Shown here piece after piece: positions 1 to 8,987 of a DNA stretch of 64,000 nt (position 1 is the first letter of the stretch; each line of letters begins with the position of its first letter). The position numbers and the translations under genes were made by a program. The DNA lies in NCBI RefSeq assembly GCF_900129755.1, contig NZ_FQWT01000001.1:806001-870000 (forward strand), given 5' to 3'. A model generated the notes under the pieces. It had not been told where the DNA came from. It saw only the letters and a list, made by a program, of their open reading frames with translations, and made no database searches. Source of the stretch: Chryseobacterium oranimense. GTDB lineage: Bacteria; Bacteroidota; Bacteroidia; Flavobacteriales; Weeksellaceae.

Positions 1-2477
1 AGGCAGGTAAAATGACGACAAGGTTATCTCCAAATCTTGGCCAATCCAGTGCGATCTCCTATAAATACAATAAAAATAGGTTGATGGAAATAACTTACCC
101 TAATCTTCCTAATGGAGCCACTAATCCTAATAATGTCAGATATACCTATGGTATCGCTGGAACAGCAACTGGAAGGTTAGCTTCAAAAATTGACGGTACG
201 GGGCAGACTAAATATACTTACGGAACATTGGGTGAAATAGTATCTGAAAATAGAAAAATTACTGGATACAACATTCCGACAATGAATTTTATTACTAACT
301 ATGAGTATGATAGCTGGAACCGTATTAAAACAATAACCTATCCTGATGGAGAAATCGTAAAGTACAAGTATGATTTAGGCGGAAATTTAAAATCCATAAA
401 AAGCCAGCAGAATGGGGATTACGTAAAAGATATTCAATATGATGAATATGAGCAGCGAACCAAGATCCTAAATGGAAATGATACCTATTCACTGTTTACT
501 TACGAACCAAAAACCAGATATCTTGCTTCTCATACGCTTACTAAGGATAATTACACAACCTATCTTGCTAATAGCTATAAATATGACTTTGCGGGGAATG
601 TAGTTTCTAATATCAATAGCAGTATTTTAACACCTAACCAATTAGGGGGAAGTTACCAGCTTCTATATGGATATGATAGCTTGAACAGGCTTACACATGC
701 GGTAGGGGCAATGCTAAAAGATATAAAAGAAGATCCTAATAACCCTTCTAATGTTGGAGCAAGTTATGAGACAACCCTAACTTACACTACTGGAAATGGC
801 TTTAAAGGAAAAAACCAGACCCATGTGGTAAGCGGTATAACAAATCCTTTAAATACTTACAATAATAGTTACAAGTACGTCAAAGGAACCCATATGGTCA
901 CTTCTGTTACCGATTTGAACAATGGGTTTGTAGAAAGTTTCAAATATGACCTGAACGGTAATCCAATAGATCTAAATTCACCAAATGGCACTGTCTCGAT
1001 GGCGTGGGATGAAGAGGACAATATGAAAGCCTACTTTAAAAAGGCTGATGGTATATTCCAGTATTATTCCTATGACAATAAAGGCGACAGAACTATTAAG
1101 TATAATTTACAGGAAGGTCCTAAATTATATCAGAATGGGTCACTCGTTGATGGCACAATGCAGCTGTATGGATACAAAGTCTATCCGAACTCCTATGTTG
1201 TGGTAAGCTCAGATAATACTTATACAAAACATTATTATGCCGGAACACAAAGGATCGCAAGCCGATTGGCAGACAATCCAGGTCTTTTTAACAGAGTAGC
1301 AGTAAACCAAAATGTCAACGATGATAAGGACAGTGTGCCTGACGTTGAAACTGAATTTAAAGCTTACTCAGAAAAAATGGGTGTAGATATTACAAAACTG
1401 GAAACTGAATTTGCTAAAAACAGTTCACAGGCAGGACTATATTATTTACACAGTGATCATTTATCGACAGCAAATTTTGTCACAGATGCAAATGCCGTAG
1501 CAACACAATTTTTCCTAAATTTACCTTTTGGTGAAACGTTCATTGAACAGCAGGTTCCTGGAGTCTATGAAAATCCATACAAGTTCAATGCAAAAGAACT
1601 GGATAGTGAAAGTGGCCTATATTATTATGGTGCAAGATACTATAATCCAAGACTGAGCATCTGGTATGGCGTAGATCCACTAGCTATCCATAATCCGGTT
1701 ATGGAGCACCAATTTTATGGGAATGGTCAACATAATTCAGGATTCTATTTCATAGGTAATTTAAACCCATATATTTATACCTATCAAAATCCTGTACGAT
1801 ACACTGATCCAAATGGAAAACAGGTTGATACTGTTATTGATGGTCTCAAAAAGATGTGGAATGGGATCAATCCTTGGAAAGCCGTTGAAGGTAGTAAAGA
1901 TGGTCCTAGGGTTCGCTCAGGCGAGGAAAGATTTCAGGAGTTTAGAACAGGAACTATACAGGCTGCTAAAGGAGCGGCAACGGCTGAAGTTGGGCATGTT
2001 GTCCTCGATGCAGCTGGTGTTGTTGATCCTACTCCTGTTTCAGATACGGCAAATGGTATTTGGTACGTCTTTGAAGGTGACTGGAAAAATGCTGCAATCA
2101 GTGGCATATCGGTTGCCCCCTATATAGGTGATGGTGCTAAAGGTGTTAAATATGGTGGAAAAATTATAACGCAGATACAAAAACACCACATTATTCCTCA
2201 GCAACTATATAAATTAATGCCAGAAATCGGAGATTTCATATTAAAGAATTCAGGTATAAATTTAAAGAAATTACCAAATAGATTTCATGGAAATCACCCA
2301 GCTTATACAAATTGGGTGAAAAATAAGATTGACGATTTATTAGCTGAGGGCGATCTTACGAAAGAAGGACTTGAAGGAGTAATAAAAGAAGCTAATATTG
2401 AACTTAATAAAGCCTATAAAGAGTTTAAAGAATCAGGGCAGTCATTGAATGATTATTTTAAAAACAAAAAGAAATAA
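1..2477 (+). CDS. Rhs/YD-repeat polymorphic toxin, 3' part, AHH nuclease tip (partial)
   Basis: The reading frame is open to the left edge, so this is the 3' part of a longer gene; the first Met in the window (base 12) is probably internal. About 500 residues of YD/Rhs repeats (many Y-D-x-x-G-N and Y-x-Y-D motifs) form the shell. They are followed by the Rhs core motif near residues 535-565 (KELDSESGLYYYGARYY...), where Rhs proteins switch to a variable tip. The tip contains HHIIPQ near residue 724 and GNHPAYTNW further on, the signature of AHH-type HNH/EndoVII nuclease toxins. By family knowledge such tips are delivered into rival cells and cut nucleic acid. A likely immunity gene begins one base after the stop. 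The AHH assignment is by motif only. Confidence 0.88.
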   Translation, partial: AGKMTTRLSPNLGQSSAISYKYNKNRLMEITYPNLPNGATNPNNVRYTYGIAGTATGRLASKIDGTGQTKYTYGTLGEIVSENRKITGYNIPTMNFITNYEYDSWNRIKTITYPDGEIVKYKYDLGGNLKSIKSQQNGDYVKDIQYDEYEQRTKILNGNDTYSLFTYEPKTRYLASHTLTKDNYTTYLANSYKYDFAGNVVSNINSSILTPNQLGGSYQLLYGYDSLNRLTHAVGAMLKDIKEDPNNPSNVGASYETTLTYTTGNGFKGKNQTHVVSGITNPLNTYNNSYKYVKGTHMVTSVTDLNNGFVESFKYDLNGNPIDLNSPNGTVSMAWDEEDNMKAYFKKADGIFQYYSYDNKGDRTIKYNLQEGPKLYQNGSLVDGTMQLYGYKVYPNSYVVVSSDNTYTKHYYAGTQRIASRLADNPGLFNRVAVNQNVNDDKDSVPDVETEFKAYSEKMGVDITKLETEFAKNSSQAGLYYLHSDHLSTANFVTDANAVATQFFLNLPFGETFIEQQVPGVYENPYKFNAKELDSESGLYYYGARYYNPRLSIWYGVDPLAIHNPVMEHQFYGNGQHNSGFYFIGNLNPYIYTYQNPVRYTDPNGKQVDTVIDGLKKMWNGINPWKAVEGSKDGPRVRSGEERFQEFRTGTIQAAKGAATAEVGHVVLDAAGVVDPTPVSDTANGIWYVFEGDWKNAAISGISVAPYIGDGAKGVKYGGKIITQIQKHHIIPQQLYKLMPEIGDFILKNSGINLKKLPNRFHGNHPAYTNWVKNKIDDLLAEGDLTKEGLEGVIKEANIELNKAYKEFKESGQSLNDYFKNKKK

Positions 2478-2478
2478 C

Positions 2479-3159
2479 ATGCATAAACAGAAAAATTATT
2501 ATCAAATTGAACCGACCATAGACAGTAAAATCATTGGCAAAAGTGAATTGGCACTTTCAGTTGAAATTACCAATAAACAATTTTTGGCATTCCGAAAAGA
2601 TAAATTGGTCTATGTTGACAATTATTTTGAACAGACTGAACCATATAAGGATTTTCCCAAAAATATAACAGGCAAAATGTATCAGAGAAAGAAATCTCCC
2701 ATTGATATTATGCAAGTCATGCCAATGTGCCTGGGAATTCCATTTATTATTAGTGGAAAAGTAAAGGAAATATTAGAGAACTTAAATATAAAAAAATCCG
2801 AATACCATTTGGAAGATTTGAGTATCGATGGATCTTCAGAGCCATTTTATTTTCTCTTTATTCCTATGCTTAAAAATTCTGAGACAATTGATTATTCCAA
2901 GAGTGTTTTCTATAGTACATTACAGGATAGATTTGCTGTTTTTGATACTTATGAAAAATATCTCACAGAAAAGAACAATAGATTCAAAGTTAAAAATCTG
3001 TTTTTATCTAAAGCACTGGAAAGTCAGGATATTATAAGTGTCCAGGCAGCAGGACCGTTTTTTAGCGAAAGAATAATTGATGCCTTCAAAGAAAATCATG
3101 TCATTGGTTACGATATAATAAAGGGCGGAGATTTTAAAGTAGACCTTAAATTCTCCTGA
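2479..3159 (+). CDS. Probable immunity protein for the Rhs-AHH toxin (DUF1629/Imm11-like)
   Basis: 226-residue soluble protein starting one base after the toxin stop codon. I chose the ATG at 2479 rather than an upstream in-frame start inside the toxin gene. The layout resembles the DUF1629/Imm11 group: an N-terminal beta-rich part, a central SGKVKEIL...NIKKSEY segment, and a C-terminal FFSERIIDAFKENHVIGYDI segment, where family members carry a 'sERl..al...gi.g' motif. No signal peptide or membrane segment is visible, as expected for a cytoplasmic antidote to a nuclease. Its position directly behind the toxin tip is the strongest evidence. A rho-independent terminator follows at 3184. Confidence 0.6.
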   Translation: MHKQKNYYQIEPTIDSKIIGKSELALSVEITNKQFLAFRKDKLVYVDNYFEQTEPYKDFPKNITGKMYQRKKSPIDIMQVMPMCLGIPFIISGKVKEILENLNIKKSEYHLEDLSIDGSSEPFYFLFIPMLKNSETIDYSKSVFYSTLQDRFAVFDTYEKYLTEKNNRFKVKNLFLSKALESQDIISVQAAGPFFSERIIDAFKENHVIGYDIIKGGDFKVDLKFS

Positions 3160-3183
3160 TTTTATGTTGATGTGAATGTTTTT

Positions 3184-3211
3184 GAAACCACCGAAAGGTG
3201 GTTTCTTTTTT
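3184..3211 (+). terminator. Rho-independent terminator of the Rhs-immunity unit
   Basis: Perfect 9-bp stem (GAAACCACC / GGTGGTTTC) with a GAAA tetraloop, followed by six T. It lies 25 bases after the immunity gene stop. Confidence 0.9.
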
Positions 3212-3271
3212 GCCATTTAAAAATTAAAAATGATTAACTTTAATTGTGGTAAATCATTGACAAATAATTGA

Positions 3272-3514
3272 ATGGGCAATCTTTTTGAGAATAAAATAAT
3301 TGAAATCATATCAGAAGGTGTAAAAATTGCTGTATCTGAACATACGGTAAATGATCAGCAAATATATCGACTGATCTTTTCCGATGATAGATTACCTCTT
3401 GTAATTACACGTATTTCCACTTTTTCTGGTAATAACTGGACAAGTGTTCCGCAGGGAAGACAGAAAGAAGCTGAATTATTTGGTAATGAAATCCTAAAAC
3501 ATTTAAAAAAATAA
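3272..3514 (+). CDS. Small hypothetical protein
   Basis: 80 residues, no signal peptide or membrane segment, mixed charge with a basic C-terminal end (EILKHLKK). I do not recognise the family. It ends five bases before the SRAP gene on the same strand, so the two are probably cotranscribed. A terminator upstream (3184-3211) separates it from the Rhs unit. Confidence 0.6.
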   Translation: MGNLFENKIIEIISEGVKIAVSEHTVNDQQIYRLIFSDDRLPLVITRISTFSGNNWTSVPQGRQKEAELFGNEILKHLKK

Positions 3515-3518
3515 TGAT

Positions 3519-4346
3519 ATGTGTTATTATAACGGACAACGTGTTTCAAGAGCTGAGTTCATTCGTTTAATGGACTTGGAAAAAGCGGTTGTGAATTATG
3601 ATTTTTTAAATCAGGATCTGCACGAGGGTTTTAATTATGGAAAGATAGCGGTTCTGCGTCCTTCCGAAGACAAATGTAATTTTGAAATTGTGCAAATGGA
3701 ATGGGGTTTCATCCCTTCTTATATTAAAAATCGCGATGCGGTTCAAAAGATGCGTTTTGGATACAAAGACTCCCTGGGTAAGTGGCATCAACCCTATACA
3801 ACACTTAACGCTAAAGGAGAAGAGCTTCTGCTGATCGATGAAAATTCGGGCAAGGAAAAAATGTTTCGCAAAGCTGCACTTGATCGAAGATGCCTTATCC
3901 TGTCTAGTGAATTCTACGAATGGCGACACATTTATCGTCTGAACAAAAAGACAAACCAGCCTTTAAAAACAGCAGATAAATATCCTTACCATATTGGTTT
4001 AAAGGACAAAGAGTATTTTTTTATTGCAGCGATATGGCAAAACTGGATTGATAAGGAAACCGGAGAAACAATTGACTGCGTAGCCCTGGTAACAACAGAA
4101 GCAAATAGCTTAATGAGACAAATTCATAATTCAAAAAAACGTATGCCAACAATGTTGCCTGATGACCTTGCCTGGGAATGGATGATGGAAGATCTGGATG
4201 AAAAAAGAATTACTGAGCTGGCAACCTATCAGATAAATCCTACTGAAATGGTCGCTTATACGGTTGAAAAAGAATTTAAAACAACCGGTACTCCTTCAAA
4301 GGCTTTCGTTTACGATGAGATCCCTGATCTTTCTTATGAAGTCTAA
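3519..4346 (+). CDS. SOS response-associated peptidase (SRAP, YedK/HMCES family)
   Basis: 275 residues. Cys2, exposed after Met removal (MCYYNG), is the residue that in this family forms a thiazolidine crosslink with abasic sites in single-stranded DNA. The other active-site residues are visible: Asn97 in TTLNAKGE, Glu134 in FYEW and His203 in QIHNSKKRMP, the last followed by the family-typical RMP. Expected role: shielding abasic sites at stalled forks; the 'peptidase' refers to self-processing. Length is usual for Bacteroidota members. It starts five bases after the small upstream gene. Confidence 0.9.
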   Translation: MCYYNGQRVSRAEFIRLMDLEKAVVNYDFLNQDLHEGFNYGKIAVLRPSEDKCNFEIVQMEWGFIPSYIKNRDAVQKMRFGYKDSLGKWHQPYTTLNAKGEELLLIDENSGKEKMFRKAALDRRCLILSSEFYEWRHIYRLNKKTNQPLKTADKYPYHIGLKDKEYFFIAAIWQNWIDKETGETIDCVALVTTEANSLMRQIHNSKKRMPTMLPDDLAWEWMMEDLDEKRITELATYQINPTEMVAYTVEKEFKTTGTPSKAFVYDEIPDLSYEV

Positions 4347-4589
4347 CAGTTAAAAATGATCGGCTAAAAAAATCCCATTACATAGAAGTTGCCGTTTTAA
4401 ATATTTAAAGTTGGTCAATAAATTGGTTAGATGATGGGAATTGTCATACTAATGACTTCTTATGCACCATCAAAAACAAATAGATGTATTCCATGTTTTA
4501 AACTTTGCATGTATAGGGTTGTTATTGCCTTGTGATAGGATCAACCTAATATGTCATTTCTTTATTAATTTCTGAATTCTATAAAAAAT

Positions 4590-4922
4590 ATGAATGGAAT
4601 AATTTTTCAGCATAACAAGGCCCATATCGGATGTTCTGCTAAATTTATGTTTATTCCTGAGCCTGGGCAAAGGTCAATTCCAGCAATAGCTGAATTTCAA
4701 GGTGGTGAAAAAGCATATGCCGTAATAGAAGAGGTAAATGCTCTTGAAGTTGTTTTAAGAATAGGTGAATACTTAGATGCCAAAGGACTCAAAGTTCCTG
4801 AGAAAGTATGGCGCATGAGATATGATAAAGACAATGACCAATGGCAAATTGTTGGTAGTTTTTTATCTAATGAAAATCTAAAAAACAACCGAAGAAAGAA
4901 ATCAAAAATTGGAAAGATTTAA
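4590..4922 (+). CDS. Small hypothetical protein, paralogue of the gene at 8401-8682
   Basis: 110 residues with a predicted beta-rich core and a basic tail (NNRRKKSKIGKI). I do not recognise the family. It aligns along nearly its whole length with the 93-residue product encoded at 8401-8682 on the other strand. Shared pattern: IxF near the N-terminus, a central GeY(L/V) / YEYV segment, and K(V/M)xxKxWxxxxxxxxxWxx(V/I) near the C-terminus. The preceding 243 bases (4347-4589) hold no recognisable element. It converges on the histidine kinase gene with 18 bases between stops. Confidence 0.55.
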   Translation: MNGIIFQHNKAHIGCSAKFMFIPEPGQRSIPAIAEFQGGEKAYAVIEEVNALEVVLRIGEYLDAKGLKVPEKVWRMRYDKDNDQWQIVGSFLSNENLKNNRRKKSKIGKI

Positions 4923-4940
4923 TTTTTTTATTCGATTTTT

Positions 4941-6806
4941 TTAATCTTTGTTTTCCAACACAAACTGAAAGGTAGAACCTTTACCTTCTTCACTTTCCAC
5001 ACTTATAATTGAATTGTGATAATGCAATATCTCTGCGACAATATAAAGGCCGATACCAAAGCCGGAAATATTCGCAAGTTCCTTCCTTTCGACCCTAAAG
5101 AATCTTTTAAAAAGTTCTTTCTGATCTGCATTACTTATTCCGACACCTTCATCACTGACAAAAATCCTTAAAGAAGCATTACTGATTTTCTCACAGCCTA
5201 ACACAATAGTTCCGCCTTCGGGGGAATATTTTATGGCATTGGTCAAAAGATTTGTTAAGACCTGACCGATTTTATCTCGGTCGGCAAGCACTTCATGAGA
5301 GGAATTACATTGAATCTTTATTATATGCTTTTCGCTGATATATCTTGCCTCCGATACGATCTCCTGCAACAAACCTAAAATTTGAAAATATTCAAAATGC
5401 ATCCTGATTTTACCCTCCTCGATCTTTGCGAGGTTCAGAAAATCCTGAATCATCGAAGTCATCCGTTTCGCCTGATTTTCGATCCCGACTGACAAGTTTC
5501 TTCCTATTTCCAAATTATTATTCTTAAAACCTCTTTGCATGGCCTGAGAACTTAATAATATGGAAGTAAGCGGTGTTTTAAGCTCATGGCTCACCATTGA
5601 AACAAAATCATTTTTCCTTCTTTCTTCCTGTTTTTTTTCCGAAATATCCCTGGCTATTTTGGATATTCCCATGATTTCACCATTGGCGTTCTTAATGGGT
5701 GATATTGTCAGGGACACATCTAATAGTTTACCAGATTTTGTCAGCCTCTGCGTTTCAAAATGATTTATGGATTCCCCAGCCCTGAGTTTTTCCAAGATAT
5801 AATCTTCTTCCCCCAAGCGCTCTTCAGGGATTATCTTTATGATCGGCTGACCGATCATTTCATCGGCACTGTAACCGAATATTGTTTCTGCAGAACTGTT
5901 CCAGGTACTGACAACTCCATTCAATGTTTTACTTATGATGGCATCAAAAGAAGAGTTCACTATGGCCACAAGTTTTGAATGGTACTCTTCTGAATTTTTT
6001 AGATCTGTAATATCAAGTACGCAGCCGACGACCCTGTGTAAACCTTCGCTTACTTGTTTCTGTATAATTCCCTGCACCCTGATCCAGACAGGAATAGCAT
6101 TCGATTTTAAAAATCTAAAAATAATATCAAACTCACCGTTATCCCTATATTTCACATCTGAAATATGGGATTCCACCTTTTCTTTATCTTCCGGGTAAAT
6201 ATAATCTTTAAGCAGACCACCTGCATCAACTTCTATCGGGATTTCAAGCATCTGCCGAAGTTCATCTGAAATTTGGATATTTCCGGTAATTAAATCTAAT
6301 TCCCATATACCCAAGTTAGATGCTGAAATCGCAAGCCGTAAACGTTCCGCACTTTCCGCAAGTAGATGGTGAAGTTCGTTCTTGCGTTTTTCTTCTTTGA
6401 CCAGCTCGGTTACATCTCTGGTGAAACATCGCGTATGGATAAATTTTCCGTCCTCTATCAGTACATTTGAACTGATTCTGACATATTTGACATCCCCATT
6501 TTTGGACAGTAGACTGGCCGGAAAATCCTGTACCGTTTCATTATTGGAAAGTTTAACCAATAGCTCCGAAATTATATCACTATCGGCATGAAAATTCTGG
6601 ATCGGAAAACCAATATATTCTTCTTTGGTATATCCCAGAAGATCGAGTTCGGCCTGGTTTGCCCAGATAATAATACCGTCCCCATTTACCCAGTGAAGGG
6701 GCATACTTCCGTTTTCGATAAAATCCGTCAGCTCTTTCACACGATATTTTAGCGATTCTAATTCGATTCTCAGATCCTCTACATTTTCAGGTTGGGCCAT
6801 AGTCAA
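4941..6806 (-). CDS. Cytoplasmic multi-PAS sensor histidine kinase
   Basis: 621 residues. An N-terminal coiled coil (about 8-30) precedes three PAS-type sensor domains (about 32-140, 155-270 and 275-390; the middle one PAS_3-like). The kinase core follows: H-box FVSMVSHELKTPLTS with phospho-acceptor His407, N-box around Asn523 (LTNAIKYSP), G1 (SDEGVGIS), F-box (FKRFFRV) and G2 (GFGIGLYIV). All catalytic boxes are intact. No membrane segment or signal peptide is present, so it should sense a cytoplasmic cue. No receiver domain or response regulator is encoded in the window, making it an orphan. The signal is unknown. Confidence 0.92.
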   Translation of the reverse strand: MTMAQPENVEDLRIELESLKYRVKELTDFIENGSMPLHWVNGDGIIIWANQAELDLLGYTKEEYIGFPIQNFHADSDIISELLVKLSNNETVQDFPASLLSKNGDVKYVRISSNVLIEDGKFIHTRCFTRDVTELVKEEKRKNELHHLLAESAERLRLAISASNLGIWELDLITGNIQISDELRQMLEIPIEVDAGGLLKDYIYPEDKEKVESHISDVKYRDNGEFDIIFRFLKSNAIPVWIRVQGIIQKQVSEGLHRVVGCVLDITDLKNSEEYHSKLVAIVNSSFDAIISKTLNGVVSTWNSSAETIFGYSADEMIGQPIIKIIPEERLGEEDYILEKLRAGESINHFETQRLTKSGKLLDVSLTISPIKNANGEIMGISKIARDISEKKQEERRKNDFVSMVSHELKTPLTSILLSSQAMQRGFKNNNLEIGRNLSVGIENQAKRMTSMIQDFLNLAKIEEGKIRMHFEYFQILGLLQEIVSEARYISEKHIIKIQCNSSHEVLADRDKIGQVLTNLLTNAIKYSPEGGTIVLGCEKISNASLRIFVSDEGVGISNADQKELFKRFFRVERKELANISGFGIGLYIVAEILHYHNSIISVESEEGKGSTFQFVLENKD

Positions 6807-7194
6807 TTAACTTTCGATATTTTAACTAAGTAAATTTATTAATTATACAAATATATAGCGCAATAATCATTTATTTATCCTACGTGGTATGGCTTATTTC
6901 ACAACTGGTTAAATATCAGTGATGTGCGAATAAAATAACTGTGCGATATAGAATTTGTATGTATTAACAGAAGAGATTAAATAGAGGCTGGGCAAAATAC
7001 CCAGCCAAACGTTACTAATAGTATTAATGGAGCGCGTTTAAATAAAACAAATACAGAAATCATTTGTTTAGGCATTTCTATAATATTTAGGTCAAAAAAA
7101 CACTGCTTGCTATTCTATTTTACTGCAAATTATTTTTAATTTTAGTAAGCTTATATCGCTATAACAATTAATTTACCTCTAAACCTATATTTCG
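6807..7194. other. Divergent intergenic region
   Basis: 388 bases between the divergently transcribed kinase and aldo/keto reductase genes, so it should hold both promoters. The only structure I see is a 7-bp hairpin at 6986-7006 (GGCTGGG / CCCAGCC, 7-base loop) with no T-run after it. No RNA gene or reading frame was recognised. Confidence 0.5.
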
Positions 7195-8181
7195 ATGCAG
7201 TATAGATCTTTGGGAAAAAATGGGCCAAAAGTTTCTGCAGTATCCATTGGTACACGCAGTATGACACCAAATAGGGATATTGATTCCACGGAAAGTTCAA
7301 GAATAATTAAAGTGTTAGAAACAGCAATAGAAAAGGGCATTAATTTCATAAATACCGCTGATTTTTACAGTATGGGCTTAAATGAAATGCAGATCGGAAA
7401 AGCCATAAAAGGAAAGAGAGACAAAGTTTTTCTCAGTGTAAAAACTGGACTCAGAAGATCTCCGACAGGAGATTATCTCGGTCTTGACTGTACTCCATCT
7501 TCGATCAAGAATTTTTGCAACTATTCCCTGACCAGATTGGGTGTTGAGGTCATTGATCTCTACCAGCCCGCACGCATAGACCCCAATGTTCCGTTAGAGG
7601 ATACCGTAGGAGCAATTGCAGACCTTATTAAAGAAGGAAAAGTCCGATACCTTGGTATGTCAGAGGTAAATGCCCGGCAGCTTAAGATTGCGAATGAAAT
7701 ATATCCGGTTTCCGCACTTGAAATTGAATATTCACTGGCTACCAGATTCATTGAGCATGAAATTTTACCTATGGCAAGGTCTTTGGAAATTTCAGTGATA
7801 CCCTATTCAGTTCTCTATTATGGTCTCCTTACAGGCGATATTAATGGCCCGTTTTCTAAATCTGATTACAGAAGCACCCTGCCTAGATTCAACAGCGAAA
7901 ATCTTACGGCAAATCTGGAAATCATTGACTTTCTAAAAGACTTTAGTGCCCAAAAAGGATATAGCCCCAGCCAGATAGCAGTTGCATGGTTGCTCAATCA
8001 GGGAAATGATATTATACCTATCATCGGAATGGGATGTCCTGAGAGAGTGTCGGATAACCTGAAAGCACTTGAAATAAAATTTACCAATGAAGAGCTTCTG
8101 TTTTTGGACAGCACTTTTTCAATGGGTGCTATTAAAGGCGACCGTTATCCTGAAACACTTAAATCAATAATTCCGTCCTAA
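7195..8181 (+). CDS. Aldo/keto reductase with altered catalytic tetrad
   Basis: 328 residues, usual length for a single-domain TIM-barrel AKR using NADPH to reduce carbonyls. Visible catalytic residues: Asp56 and Tyr58 (TADFYS) and Lys83 (LSVKTG). The fourth tetrad position, usually His in YYQHRxDP, reads YQPARIDP (123-130), so Ala126 stands where His is expected. As I recall, a subgroup of AKRs shares this 'RPARLDP'-like motif. The C-terminal cofactor region (PIIGMGCPERVSDNL) is present. It is monocistronic, with a terminator at 8293. The substrate cannot be inferred. Confidence 0.88.
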   Translation: MQYRSLGKNGPKVSAVSIGTRSMTPNRDIDSTESSRIIKVLETAIEKGINFINTADFYSMGLNEMQIGKAIKGKRDKVFLSVKTGLRRSPTGDYLGLDCTPSSIKNFCNYSLTRLGVEVIDLYQPARIDPNVPLEDTVGAIADLIKEGKVRYLGMSEVNARQLKIANEIYPVSALEIEYSLATRFIEHEILPMARSLEISVIPYSVLYYGLLTGDINGPFSKSDYRSTLPRFNSENLTANLEIIDFLKDFSAQKGYSPSQIAVAWLLNQGNDIIPIIGMGCPERVSDNLKALEIKFTNEELLFLDSTFSMGAIKGDRYPETLKSIIPS

Positions 8182-8292
8182 TTTATTAGCCTAGAGAAAT
8201 GGTTATTTAATTTTTTCTTTTTCAAACGGAATATCAGAATTAAATTTTATTTTAGTGTTATCTTCCTCCTTAGAAGATGATCAAATATAGCT

Positions 8293-8325
8293 AAGCACCG
8301 AATTCTCTCTCGGTGCTTTCTTTTT
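8293..8325 (+). terminator. Rho-independent terminator of the aldo/keto reductase gene
   Basis: 9-bp stem (AAGCACCGA / TCGGTGCTT), 8-base loop, then a T-rich tail. It lies about 110 bases after the reductase stop. Confidence 0.8.
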
Positions 8326-8400
8326 CAAGTCAAAAAGTATATCAGTAGAGCAGTTTTGGGTTGTCATTATTATCCCCAACTAAAATATAAATGAAAATGG

Positions 8401-8682
8401 TTAATATTCCGAATATTTTTTGTCTACTTTCCATATATTTTCTTCCAGTTTTTTAAGGAACCAGGATTTTTTACTCATTTTGGTTCCAGAAGCTGTAACA
8501 TATTCGTAGACATTCAGGATCAGTTCTTTGTCATTCAGAACTTCCATATCACCTTTTGCTATGATTCCATCAGTAAATTCAATATCTATTTCAAGATATG
8601 CGCTGCGGGAAGAGACAGGAAACAATATTTTTCCTATTGAACCAGCATAAAGATGGCTATTGTCAAACATTATCTTTTTCAT
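8401..8682 (-). CDS. Small hypothetical protein, paralogue of the gene at 4590-4922
   Basis: 93 residues, no signal peptide or membrane segment, beta-rich pattern. Function unknown. It aligns over most of its length with the 110-residue protein at 4590-4922 and shares the final K-x-W-F/R-x-x-K/R...W-K/Q-V/I pattern, so the two are diverged copies. The upstream 300 bases appear to hold a gene remnant on the opposite strand. Confidence 0.55.
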   Translation of the reverse strand: MKKIMFDNSHLYAGSIGKILFPVSSRSAYLEIDIEFTDGIIAKGDMEVLNDKELILNVYEYVTASGTKMSKKSWFLKKLEENIWKVDKKYSEY

Positions 8683-8793
8683 AATTACGACAGTTTGGAC
8701 AGATTTAAATTCAATGAAGTAACACCACCTAACCTTACTTTTAAAATGATAATTACTCCTAATGGAACTTTACATACAATTTACGGTTTCTAA
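8683..8793 (+). pseudogene. Possible 3' remnant of a lost gene
   Basis: One frame stays open into this stretch and ends at the TAA at 8791-8793. It encodes a plausible protein tail (DRFKFNEV...TFKMIITPNG then TLHTIYGF), but no start or upstream body is present; the frame runs back into the antisense of the 8401-8682 gene. A plus-oriented terminator follows at 8903, as expected if a plus-strand gene once ended here. Family not recognised; the tail resembles ends of polymorphic toxin tips only loosely. Confidence 0.3.
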
Positions 8794-8902
8794 TTCAGAT
8801 ATCGTTTCAAATTGCCGTATAAAAAGCTAAAGTTATTTCAAATTTTGGGTTTAACATGAAAACGATCTTCTCTAAAAATATAAATAGTTGTCCAATAATA
8901 AC

Positions 8903-8939
8903 GAAAGCTATCCTGTTTTGGGATAGCTTTCTATTTTTT
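8903..8939 (+). terminator. Rho-independent terminator
   Basis: Perfect 11-bp stem (GAAAGCTATCC / GGATAGCTTTC), 7-base loop, followed by a T-rich run on the plus strand. No intact plus-strand gene lies just upstream, only the remnant at 8683-8793. Confidence 0.85.
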
Positions 8940-8987
8940 CCTCTCGGTTCGATCAACAAATCCTGTCTAATGATGCTTTTATTACAA

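Noticed and set aside
5560..6591. Several plus-strand frames within the histidine kinase gene
   Set aside because: All are antisense to an intact, motif-rich kinase; no start context or family.
6986..7006. Hairpin considered as a terminator or small RNA
   Set aside because: No T-run and no adjacent gene end; left as a note in the intergenic entry.
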